This document shows, piece by piece, positions 1-13,100 of a DNA stretch of 64,000 nt. The stretch comes from Paracentrotus lividus. Taxonomy: Eukaryota > Echinodermata > Echinoidea > Camarodonta > Echinidae. Position numbers and translations under genes: made by a program. Where the stretch lies: the NCBI GenBank assembly GCA_940671915.1, contig CALNVZ010003433.1, positions 15,773,095-15,837,094 on the forward strand, written 5' to 3'. A model generated the notes under the pieces. It was not told the origin of the DNA and ran no database searches. It was given only the letters and a program-made list of their open reading frames with translations. Positions within the stretch are counted from its first letter, which is position 1. Each line of letters opens with the position of its first letter.

Positions 1-96
1 AATACTGATTGTGATTGGCTGTTGCAACTTTGCGATTGATTGCAAACCTTCGTGTTACGGAGCCCTGGTCACCTGTAGTGATATTCACTTCTCCCA
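1..96 (-). CDS. MTTP: MTTP coding exon 12 (partial, putative)
   Basis: A pyrimidine-rich acceptor cttcttttaacag ends at 97. The open frame that follows, VGEVNITTGDQGSVTRRF and onward, keeps the phase-1 frame from exon 11 and runs to the window edge without a stop. I see no strong residue match to human MTP here, so the call rests on phase and splice signal only. Confidence 0.5.
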
Positions 97-3000
97 CTGT
101 TAAAAGAAGACCTGAGGTTAAAATCATGAGGGTGACTTGCAAGTATAGACTCTTGTAAAAATAGATTGTTTGAATGGAAGATGCTTTTATTCAATTTATG
201 AGATTTCAGTTTAACAGGTTTTGTGGTTTGGGGAAAATCTGCATGTCTACAAGTATTTCAATTGGAAAAGTAGTTGCATCCGTTATTTATAATAACAAAT
301 AATTTGATAAGATTCAAATTGATTTGACTTGTTCTGTTGATTATAAAAGTCACTATAGCTAAAAGCCCAAATAACATTATATTTGATGCAATATATGTGA
401 TGTGTCAATAGCTTGATAACAAATCTCAACATCTTTGTAGCTCATACATGTACATATTTTCTCATGGTAGCTTGTATCAATAGCTTGTAACAAACATAAT
501 ATTCTATTTTTCAGGAAAGGAAATCCACCAATCAATATAATTCTTCAGTAGCTTGTATCAGTAGCTTATATCATCAACTTGTACTTACTAATTTTTTCCA
601 TTGTACATTACAGATGTAATTTACCACTAATTGTACCATCACAATCTCAATAAAGTAAATTACAGGATGAAATCCACTACATCTATGTGTTTATTACAGG
701 AAAAGTAAATTACCAATTTAAATTCTTTGTATGTTCATTACAGATGAGATAATTAGCCATGGCTAGCTGCACAGCAGAAATATACATTCATACCATCAAT
801 TTGTTCAACTGCAGTGCTTTCAAAAGTTAAAAGAAATCTGTACATGTGGCATGCATCTTATTTTTCATTAAATACATTTAGAGATCAATAATGGATGTCC
901 CCAAGTTTAATTAATATATCTCTCTAATCAGTATTGTTAGACTATCATTAGCAGTAAGGTCTGCAAAGAACAAAAAAAAATCATTTAACATGTCATTCTA
1001 AGTTATGAATTTATGTCATCAAGTAGATACATGCACATGTACCTGGACCTCCAATAGCAACCAAAATGACAGTTTATAAATATTTCTTTAGAAATTTCTT
1101 TAGAAATTCCTTAGAAATCAAAGAACTGCAGTAAATACAAAGCCAAACAATCTTGCAGGTATTTTAACCAAAAAAGCCCTTCTAAAATCTTAAGGTACCT
1201 ATGTATTTTTGATGAGTTTGTAATAAACACAGCAGCATTAGTGATATCATAATTGATGTTGGACTGAACTCACCTGCTAAAAAGCTTCTGTAGGCATTGG
1301 AGAATCCTCCAGTCCTAACCATTGCATAGTTGTACACCATCATGTCACTGAGGGCCTCCTTTATCACAGTGCTGCGTTGAATAATGTTACATGGGATCAT
1401 TAAGTATGTTAATGTAATGCCATTTGTTATTTAAAAAAAAATAATAATAACACATCAAGCAAAATTTATTTATTTTCTTTCAATTTCTGACCATTACACT
1501 TTACCTTAACAAACAAACATATTTTAAATATAAATTTTAAGATTTCTGACAATACATTTAATCAATGCCAAAGTTGGGCATACTTGATCCAACTATGGAA
1601 ATAAAACAACAAACCTGACTACTGCAATGGAACAAAGCGAGAAGGGGAAAACGCTCTCTATCACAGACTGACAGAAATGATTGAATCTTTGATGGACAAA
1701 CGACAATAAACTATCAACAAGACTACGTCCGAATATACTCACGCTGCTTGAGTGTTCTCCTTGCTAAGTAGAATCATCTTATTGTAGACAAACTTGGCAA
1801 ACTCATGAGAGTCTTGATAGACCAGGGATACAGCTACATTAACTACGTCTTGAACGGAGGGATTCTTCCCGAGGAGCAGGGTGACGGCCGATACCCTGAC
1901 AACGTTGGAATAGCGACGCTTGTTTTGGTGGTAGATCAAGTTGAGACCTTTGTTTATCTGCAATACACACAAGAGGAAGATATGGGAAATATGAAAACAA
2001 CATTTCCACAGGATCACTGTAATGAGATACTTTATAACCTCCTATTTTGGCAAGGGTATTATTTCCACAAATTTACGCCATGTGAAAATATCTTTACTAA
2101 CATTATACTTGTGCCAAATTTGTAAAAATACGCAAATTTATTTACAAGCAATTATGCAGCAGATGTCGCTCATCACAAAAACATCTGTACTTTAAAAGTC
2201 ATTGAAATTTTTCATTATATGGTTTATCATTCAGAATATGATGAAAAGAGTACAAATATATTGCATGTTCTTTTCCAAGTCAAATATTCAAGGTTGTAAG
2301 CAGTTTGGCTCCCCACCTAAATAATCTCTTTAGTGAGATTTTTCATTCATTTTTACCTCTGGAGTAAAACATTCTTCATCAAACTGAGACATGGCATCAC
2401 AAGCGATTTCAATCAGATCCATATCCTCATCATCTTTAGCCAGAGCCAGGATAGCTGGCATAGCGGATGGCTGGGCACCGTTCTTGAGGGCATAGAGGGA
2501 CACGAGACGAGTCTCATGGTCTTCAGAGGCTAGTCCAGTCATGAAGTGATCCAATACACTCTTTATGATCTATATAGAACAACATATATGTGGCAATGTA
2601 ATTCCCTGTGTGCAGAGATGGCAACGCAAATGTATGATAATTGTAAACGGTAAACTTTAATTTTTTTGAAAAATACAACATACAGCATTTCAAATAAATA
2701 AAATACTACCACACATATATGTATACTTGACCTGAAAGATCAATATTTTGTATGAAACCACCAGTATTCTTCTGATATTTCCATACATTTCTTTTACAGA
2801 GAAATATGAGGTGGATATATCTAAAAAGGTCTCTCAAATACTAGTAAGCAATATTTGAAGCCTAAAAAAATAATTGTAACAAAAAAATGCTACAAGGCAG
2901 ATTTTTTTTACAGAGCAAAAAAAACAATTCTAATACCAATTTACCTGTGAGGCACACTGCTCCACTCCGAGTGAGCAATAAACCTTTACCATTGCTCCCA

Positions 3001-6000
3001 AGGACAAAGCCATGGTCTTCTGGACATTCTTATTGGTCAGTTGGTCACCCTTAATCAAATCCTATGAAAAAATAGGAAACAATAATAATAAAGATGAGAA
3101 AGCACTTTATTCCAATCAATCTCATTTGATGAGTGTACTATGAAATTAGGTTTCACCTCATTTTCTTGAAGTTATACCTCAGTAAAGTGATTCAAATCTT
3201 GTTGTTTAGGAATAAGTCATTCATTTGTCTACTTTGAAATAGAAGTGTTTGGTAATATATCTATGGGTAGATGTAAAGAATCTGAACGAATCTCCATTTT
3301 TTTCATCAGTTGCTTGTGAAGTCTCATTGTTGTCAATGACCTTGAATGACGGCACTCAGATAAACTTTACTGTAAGTAACCAAAAACGATGCATTTTAAA
3401 TTTTCTTGCCTCATTCGTTGTTTTCCTTTTTTATGTAATGATGTAAACTACGTGTATATATAATTTGTATTATACACCTTTAAAATTGTTATCTTGTATT
3501 ATTTTATCAGAATTGGAAATTAATTGAAATTGAAATTTTTATTAGGTGGAGTTTGGGCTACTTACAAACATCTTTTGCATCTGTGCCTCTGTTGGGTGAC
3601 TATTAAATGCAGCGTTGACCAAGAATTTCTCAATCGTGTCAGCCTGGTCTTCATTATTGAAGTCTAGGAGTTCCAAGGCTGCTTCCCATGATGCACTTGT
3701 CTGAGTAGCTGCTACTATATCTAGGAGTTGAGCTCTGTGTGGCATTTGTAGAATAGAATGCAGAAATTGTTGGGTATCATAATTTTACATCCTCCCTCTT
3801 GTACCCAGTACCTGTCTAAAAACTTATGGGGATAGAGCTTTCTCTGCAGTTGCTACATGTCTTTGGAACTCTCTACCTATCCAACTTTGAAATTTGAACA
3901 ACATCGAAACCTTCAAATCTGAACTAAAAATCCACCTTTTTTGACAATTTTGTGAATAACGTACATGTTTCAGGAGCCAGGTGCCTTTGAAAGTTTTGGC
4001 ACGTAATGGTGCTTTACAAATGCTGTTCCATCATCATCTTGCACTTTCCTTTTTGCAATTACTCCATCAACCCTTTTTACTCTTCCATTTCTCCATCCCT
4101 CTTTCATCACATCTCCTACCCTATCATCTTCCTACCAGTTCCATATATCCACCTCTTGCTCTCACTGTCACTGCTCGGCACCACACTACATTCCACTTAC
4201 CTACAATGCTGCTTCTCAGTTCATATCTCCCACTCCCCTATTCTCTCCTTTACTTTCTCCCTTGCTTTTACTGAACTCTCCCACATTTTAAGTTCCACTT
4301 ACCATCTTCATCTTTTCCAAATAATTCTTTAACTACTGTCACTCTGTTCTCTTTCTCTGCTCTGATCGCTGCTAACTCGCTACACCCTTTCCCTCCCTTT
4401 AACACTCCTTCCATGTTTTCCTTCTAAGACAAACAATCAAACAATTCATTAGCAGCACTCAAGACAATACCAACGATAGTCACTGTTTCTCTCCTCCTTC
4501 TATCCTTATCAGCTCCATTTATTTCTTCCTCCCCTCTTCACTTTCCCCTTGGACAAATAATGAATATACTTAATAGATTTCTCCATTTGCACTACTGCTG
4601 ACAAAATAAACCTTTTTTTCTCTGCCTGCTCCTACCATTCTCCCTTTCCTATTCTCTTCCTTTTTCTCTCTACCGAGTGAGTCAAAAAAAACTTTACACC
4701 TAGAAAAATGTCAATAAAAAGATAACCAATTTATAAACCCTAAATTATTTTACATATTCTGAAAGAGTAACTCCTCCCGCATCTTCTGGTACCATTTTTG
4801 TGTAGTATGTCTTTACGTTTGGATGAACACGACGCATTGTTTGCGAACATGCAAATTTCGCATTGTGCCAGGGTGGGGATGAAATAGAAACAACAAAAGC
4901 TGACAAAAATGCAACTCCATCATGAATAAAATAGCATAACTTTTTAAAGAAAATGTCTTCCGCTTTATAACTTGGCAGTGGTGTTGTTACACATATTGAC
5001 TACATTCTGTATGAAAATGAGATATATCTGTAAAGTCAGGCATGAGTGACCACACGTCAAAGACAAAATAATCTCTTTTCAAAAGTATTAGGAGGCCTTT
5101 TTAGGTCTGTCAGTGGCAATTTACTCTTTCATGTGTACTCATTCATGCATTACTTGACGAGTCAATCTAATTTTTATACAAAATGTAGTCAATATGTGTA
5201 ACAACACCCCTGCCAAGTTATTAAGCGGAAGACATTTTCGTTAAAAAGTTATGCTATGTTATTCATGATGGAGTTGCTTCTTTGTCAGCTTTTGATGTTT
5301 CAATTTCATCTACACCCTGGCACAATTCGAAATTTGCATGTTCGCAAACAATGAGTCGTGTTCATCCAAGCGTAAAGACATACCACACAAAAATGGTACC
5401 AGAAGATGCGGGAGGAGTTACTCTTTCAGAATATGTAAAATAATTTAGGGTTTATAAATTGGTTATCTTTTTATTGACATTTTTCGAGGTGTAAAGTTTT
5501 TTTTGACTCACTCGGTATATTACAAATCCCATAATACTTGATTTCATAATTTGCACCACCCTTGACAATCTAGACCATGGTCTCTTAGCCAGCCCGTTTC
5601 ATTTACTCCTCCTTCCTACAGAGTCCCCCTTCCACCCTACTATCCTTCCCCTCCGAACACTCTTCCCTTCTTTCTATTATCCAGACAAATGCAATTCTTA
5701 CTTGATTTCTTCATTTGCACCACTCCTCACGATATCGACAATGGTCTCTTTGCCAGCTTGTCGGAAGGCTTCAAGAATCTCCAAGAAAGCTGATGATGAC
5801 TTTGTCTTGGCCAAATATTCTGCTTTGATGGAATTCCTGTATTTCTCAACAACATCTGTAGCCTGGAAAGGGGAGGTAAAATGAAAAATAAATTCTTTAC
5901 TCTCCAGATCAAATATAAATAAGTTAAAAGACGCAGATGTAGCCTAACATTGTTATTGTAAACTAACATTTTTAATGGAATGTGAAATGTTTAGCCTCAG

Positions 6001-9000
6001 TTCAGCTGAGCTAATTTGACACACTTTGTCAAGAAATCAAGATGAAATTCAGGCTTTACATTTGGCATTTCCAACTGAAAAAAATAGCCTACCGTTGTTA
6101 TTGTAAACAAAAATTAAAAATGGGATGTACATGTACAACTTGCATAGTGTTTGGTCTCAATTCAAATGAGTTTATTCAAAACACAGTCAATATTTGAAAT
6201 ATCATGATGAACTTAAGGCATTCAATTTGGCACTTACATTTGAAGTTGTTTGTAAAGTCATGCTTATACAGGTACTATAGCTTGAAGCATAACTTACTCC
6301 CTCTGGAACAGGTTTATATCATCAATAAAACATATTTTAAACGACTTTCATTCCAATCTAATTTTCAAGCAGGCCTTCATGTAAACTTACAGACTGGCAG
6401 TTTTCTGTGCACTGTTGATCAACCATATCCTGCACAAGGGTTTGGGCAAGAAAGCTGCCTGCACTCTGAATCGCGGCCTCTACTGATGCACCTTTGAGAG
6501 AATCAGCACCGTTGCTGGAACTTTGAAGAACCATGGACTGCCTGAAAATTAGAAACAAATTCCATGGTAAAATCCAGACAAGAATTAATTTGGAGATTGC
6601 TTTGACAGAAAGAAAAAAAGAAAAATGGAAAGGCAAAGTAGAGGGAAAGAAAGAGCAAGCAGGAATATAAACACTATGTAGAAGTTATGAAAAGGAGATC
6701 TTCTTCTAATCGTTTCCACAATTTCTAAATACAATGTAGAGTGTTTCAGCCCAAGCCAAAGACATGATCAAATGAGTGGTGGTGATATAATTAGCATAAC
6801 CTAGAGCTGCAAATAAGAATACTCCTCACTTGACCCACAAGAAACAATCATAAGGAGTGGGACGGAAAGTGACAGAAAATTCAATTAAATTTGATTTTAA
6901 ATATTTAGATATTTCATGACTACATGTATATCAATAATGATAACCCTGATCATGAAACCAACATAAACTGCAAACACAACCCTACCCCTTTGTTTTTGAC
7001 AAAATAAAGCCCAAAGCAACTTTCGCCTGACTGAACATTGGATCACTGCTAAAACAGATTTGACTTACCTAGATTTGACAGTTGAAGCGATGGTATCCCT
7101 AATGCTGACCCTGATCCCATAGCTTTCCATTGCCTCTGCTGATTGGATGACAGAGCCATCATCTGACAGGGTATAAACTGTCGAGCATTCTGACTGGACG
7201 TTCACACCAAGAATCTGCCTGGGGTGCTGGAAGTCATTGACAGAGGCGGGGCTGGTGCAGCTTGCCAAGTTCTTTGTCTTGATGATCTGACCATTGTTAG
7301 AGGAGTAGCTGACCTGGCATTCTCCTGAAGCATCAGTCTGTCATGATGATAATACAAAATTTGAAAAGTGAATGGTTTCAAAATTTAAAGGTAGATTCAA
7401 TAGGTGATTCTTAGATAAACTTGCTCCTGACATTTTGAGTTTGCCAAAGTCTTACTCAATATAGCATGCTGATATATAAAGATATACCTTATAAGAAAAT
7501 TCCTTCTATAGTATATCAATAAAACTCCTGTTTCCCCAATCAAAGAACTTAATTTAAAAAATGTGCACAATTACAAATGTGAAAAGATTTGAACTGAAAA
7601 GAAAGATGCTGTAATGTAAAGCCAGCCTGGCTCTAAACAATTTTAAAATTTAAAGTTTCAAATCCAAAAAATCGTGTCAGTCAAGCCTGTTCAAGAAAGG
7701 CAATGCTGACCCAAGAGCCATTTACTTACAGTTTGTTGATCTTAGTTGCAATCAAGGATTTTGTGAGGGCTATACATGTAAAATGCAACATTAATTAATA
7801 AGGCCAAACTCAGTACGGCCAATGCTCTTCATTTGTATGTGATACATCCCAAAATACACAGAATTTGAACACCATTTTGTTTCCAAACAATTAAAAAATT
7901 TAAATGGTACAACAGCAAGTAGGAATCTCCCATCTATCCTTAACAAGAGCCATCAATAAACAGAGTTTGGCCAACTCATTTACTTGGGAAACAACATGGC
8001 ATAATTTCTTTTGTAATTGCCTAACAAAGCAATACACGCCATGACATAACCTACTTGATCAAGGTTGGCCAAACTCCATTTATTGATGGCTATGTCCTTA
8101 CCTCTGTGACAGTGCCCTCGCTTGACTTGAATTGGAAGAGGCTGGCCGCACCCTTCTTCATGTTGAGGGAGGTGGGTGTGTCATCGGTGGAGCCATAAAC
8201 GGACCCCACCTTCCCAGCCTTGGTGACAACGTACAGAGGCTGTCCAGTCAGTACTCTGAGGGGAGGTCCTGCCTTGAAAGAGTCTGTCTCATCAGTCCTA
8301 CCTCCAGGGTTCTGCATCTTCGCATCTGCAAACTTTATTTATTAAGTACAAAAATAAAATTAGGATGAAAGTAGTAATACTGATAAAATACTTCTATCTA
8401 TCTATCCAAATATCAATTCAAACGTTGATTACAATATATATCCGTTTTACTGTCTTCTGCCATTCTGGTGTACCCTTACCATTATTTGTTCCCCCTTTAT
8501 AATCCACAGTTTTTAATGTTCTCTTCCCAGTTGATTCTGGTTGTTCCCTGAGCTCCATCTAGTTGCTTCTACTCCTAACATTCATTACATTCACATTACG
8601 ACAAGTACATACATGTACATTCAAACAAGATTTTGTGCATGTATAAAAGTTGTAAACTCTTTCAAAATTTGTTTAAAATAATCTTCATCTATCCACTTGG
8701 CACAAGTGACATTTCGCAGTCTTCTAAATATTGTACGTTATTCAGTCCAGCAAGGATCCAAATGAAGATGGCACATGTATGATAATTCTACCAAGACATA
8801 TGAAACTTATGATTAATTCATTATACTAAAAACAAGACAACTTAACTTTTTTCTGACTCACTCTGTAGTACATTAGTCTCACTTTTGAAAAGTGTTGGCA
8901 TTTTTTTTTAGAATTAAAGATATAAAATCAATTACATTTATACAAGTATATGTAGGTGCTACATACACGCTCATACTTACTGTTAGTTTCCATATCTTTT

Positions 9001-10089
9001 CATAAGCATCTTTTGGGTTTTGCCATACGACCGACAGATCGACCACAGATGAAAGTTTGAAGCCTACTTTAGATCCATCGCTGGCCCAATCCTCTCCTGA
9101 GCTGGGATCACTAATTTCTACATCGGTGGCGTAGTTGTAGCGATATGTCTGTCCAGGCTCATAACAAAGCACTCCTCCTTTATTATCACAAATAGGAATA
9201 AATTTGGATTCTATGGAAGTCATTATATTGAGCATTCACTATTTATTTTTAGTACATTTTATTGCAATGTACTCATATTTCAATGAGTCTATTTTTTTTT
9301 AATTACCAATTTCTTCATCAGTGATAGAGCTGATTTTTTTTTCCAGTTTTAAGCACTCTCACTTGCATATCAACAAGGAGGAAGAAATTTGCTATAACAG
9401 TTAATACTTTGCACCTCCTTGGATTTAGCACACTTTGTATGCAACCTCCTGAATTTTTAAGTGTTTCCTTATTTTTGGTTAAAGCACATCTTTTGCTGAT
9501 AGGTTTACAGGATAATTTGTATTATTTTTCTCAATATCCACAAGGTAGTCGTGTGACCTGTAAACTTTTGACAAAGGTCAACAAACTTTTCAGGAAGTGA
9601 CACACAAGAAGCAGAATAAAAAATACTGAACAGCTAGTTTGTAGAATGGTATTCAAGAGAAACGGAGGGAAAGGGGATACTTGTGTAGACTTGTGAATCA
9701 TAAAAGCAATTTAAATGCAAAAAATAATAAACAGTTGGGGAAAGTATTCAAGCTATGGAGAATGCAAGAAAATGGAACATTTAAGACTGCGAGGGATAAC
9801 GTTTACGAATCACATATGAGGAGAAATTGGGGGAAAGAGAAAAAAGGTGGCTAACACACAGACAGAGATGAATGAAAGGAGACATGGGGCACAATGAGAC
9901 CAGCAGAGAAAAGGCTGAAAATTAAGAGATACCAGAAGATCGAAGTAATGTCAATATTTTTAATACAGAAAAAGAGACATTGATTTGCAGACAAATGAAA
10001 AGAGCCTAAATCCTGGAAGTGGAATTTTATGGAAACCCCAAGATTCTAAAATCAGCTGTTCATTTAAATGTTACAACAACAAAAAGTTT

Positions 10090-10144
<55 letters not shown>

Positions 10145-13100
10145 TTTAAAACAAAAAATGCAAGTTGCTCCAAGTCCCATATAACATCCTACATATCCAT
10201 TAAGATTTGTTAGAAAACCACTAAATACTTCAATTTCAATGACAACTTCATTCTAAATAATGTTCCTTGCCACAAGGAGAACAGCCATGAAAATTTACTG
10301 TGTGAAATTGAATCTTGATGCTGTGAGAAATTTAATTCATTTAAAAACGTTATCTCTTGTCTAATACATGAAGCAAATATAACTAAATTTTCATAACAAG
10401 TACATACTATCAAAGTAAATTTGAAGATAACACATCCATTTTCAAGTCTTTATGTCTTTCTTTCTTTCGATTTCTCTTACTAATAACTCCTCTAGACATA
10501 AACATATAATTTAGACAATATATACTGGATTCCCTAAAAATATTATGTACTAAAAAAAGAAAGTCAATTTATATTGTTCATGCAACAATTGTAGAGTATT
10601 CTAGTCTGCAAATATATATATGCTTTACATACATGTTCAATTAATCTAACTGGTGAGGACGGTGATATGTCTGAAGATCACTTTCAAGCCTGTACAATTA
10701 ACTCCATTATCTTTAATATTTCTTTTTCATTCACCACGTGCCATGCTCAAATCCTAGTACCTGGATACATCACAGAATTCTATGATATGACCTACATTTA
10801 ATCTCCAAACAGCCGCAAGGTCGTGGGCAAGAATCAGTCACCACAAACAATCCTATTTCCCAATTATATTGTCACATGATTTGACTGCATTGTAGATTGG
10901 CAACTTTTTTCATGATCAAAAGTTTATCAATGAACTGAATGAGTGTGGTTAGATTAGGAAATAAAAAAGAAAAAGAAAAAAAAAAGCAATTGTTCAATTC
11001 TTCTGAATGTGTACACAGAGGCACAGTAGTTCATCAAAGAGAAACCTGTAATGTGTAGCTGGAAATTAGCAAAGTAAAGAAAGAAAAAAAAAAGTGGCGT
11101 AAAGAAAAAGGGAAGGGACAAGAAGGAAAGGAGAGAAAAAAGGATAAAACACTGAGATGAGATAACTGAACAGGGAGAATATAAAAAGGAGGATTAATGG
11201 GTAAATGTCAGAAGTGGGGGAGATGGAGGAGGGGGAAAGTGGAGCCAAGGAGACTGACAAAGGTGGACAGGAGGCGGAGGGGTATAAGTAGGGGGGAGGT
11301 GGAGGAAGAAAGGGGGAGAGGAAGAGAGGTGGAGAGGAAGAGAGGTGTGGGGAATGGAGGGTGTGAAAGAGGGGAAAGTGGAGCCAAGGAGAGGTGAAGC
11401 GGGGGTGAAGCTAAGAAGGAGATCTTAACAAAGGTGGGAAAGTGGGAGAGGGAGGAGTGCAATAAATGGAAGGGTACATGTATGAGGAAAGGGGAAAGTG
11501 GAGCCAAAGATCGAGAGGTGAGGCTACATGTTTAAGAATTAGAGAGGAGTACAAATAGGGGATTATAAAATGATGGGAGGGTGTGGGGAAGGTGGGGGAT
11601 AAGAGGGAGGTAGGAGAATAATCACTGGAAAAAAAAAGCGAAGAAGAAAAAGTGAAGATGAGATCAATTATGCAGAGAAGAAGATGACTATGACAGATCA
11701 GGACCCATTCAAACTAAACTTCAATAGATTTGAAGAATAGAATCTTGATCTCCAGGTTCAGAAGAGGCTAGTAATTATTCCAGTAAATTCTTAACTGAAT
11801 GAAAATAGAGGAAATGCTTCGGATATCAATCCATCTTTCTGTTTTCCTCTTTAAGTCAATACCCGATTTGTATGCTAAAATCAAATTGGTGTGAATTTGA
11901 TTACAACGCTCACATGACATCCTTCCTGGCAGCTAATGGAAATGTATATAATAGAGATTCAAGGCATAAGTGTGGATGTGAAGTATTGGTATGGGCCTAC
12001 TTAATTCCCTTACAGTATGTGTATTACAAATTACATTTGTAGGTTGTTGCTGTGCATGAAGTCACCGTGAGTTCAATCAAACTTCATTTTTACATGATCT
12101 GTTATATGTACCCTCAATCCCCTAAACAGCTAGGGCTTGGAACTTCAAATCCCAAATTTAAATTGGAACCCTAACATTTCCAAAAAACAAAGAGGAATCC
12201 TATTGTATAATGTTCAACAAGCATTTTTTAAAATTTGAATATTAAATTCTCAATCCCGAGACTGTAGCAAATTTTTGTGCTTCCGTCCATTCTACGTTTG
12301 ATTATAATCCCAAGCTTACAATGTAGTTTAACAAGACATGCTTCTATTAAACATGATCTTCATTAAGAGCTTACAAAAAGCAGAGATACTACAGTAGATG
12401 TTTTATCTGAAATACATCTCAATGTCAAATCTGACTGTTTGATCAAGATAGTCAAATAGTAAGCCAATGATCAATGGATGAGTGGATATTGTTCCTTTTG
12501 ACCTTTGGTCTTTGCTTACTCACTGAAGTCCCTAAAGAGGTTATGAATGAAGAAAAATGGTGATATGATATCAATGACTGCTGGCCAATAGCTAAATGAC
12601 AAATATCCAATGATGGTATGTCAGAGAAATCCTCAGTCCTACAATAACCAATCTTCTTATTTTTAAAAGATAAGAATAGTGTACTTTATTTTTTAAATAA
12701 CAACTGAGTGTATTGATGAGAGATTCTTAGACAGATTTGATGACATTGTCTCATACTCTAACAGGATTCTTTCAGGAGGAGGGGAGGGGGAGGGGCACTT
12801 TATCAAACCATTTTATTTTAGAATCAATTATGATTTATTTTCAATGTTCAATGAACAACTTGATGAGGGGTTTCAACATATCTTAGAACCATACCAAATC
12901 TCTAACTTTCATTTCAAATACATATTTAGAGAAGGCACAAAAAATATCCAGCTGATGGAATAGAATTGAGAGAAAGAGAAGGACACAATCAAATTAATGG
13001 ACATGCATGTTCAGTGCGCTGACTCTGATCAATTGAGATGTAATTGAGAAATCAAGACAATTTACAAAAATATTTTATACTGTATGAGCATGAGATTTAA

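Noticed and set aside
11208..11507. 99-codon Ser/Pro/Leu frame
   Set aside because: Translation of the polypurine minisatellite complement.
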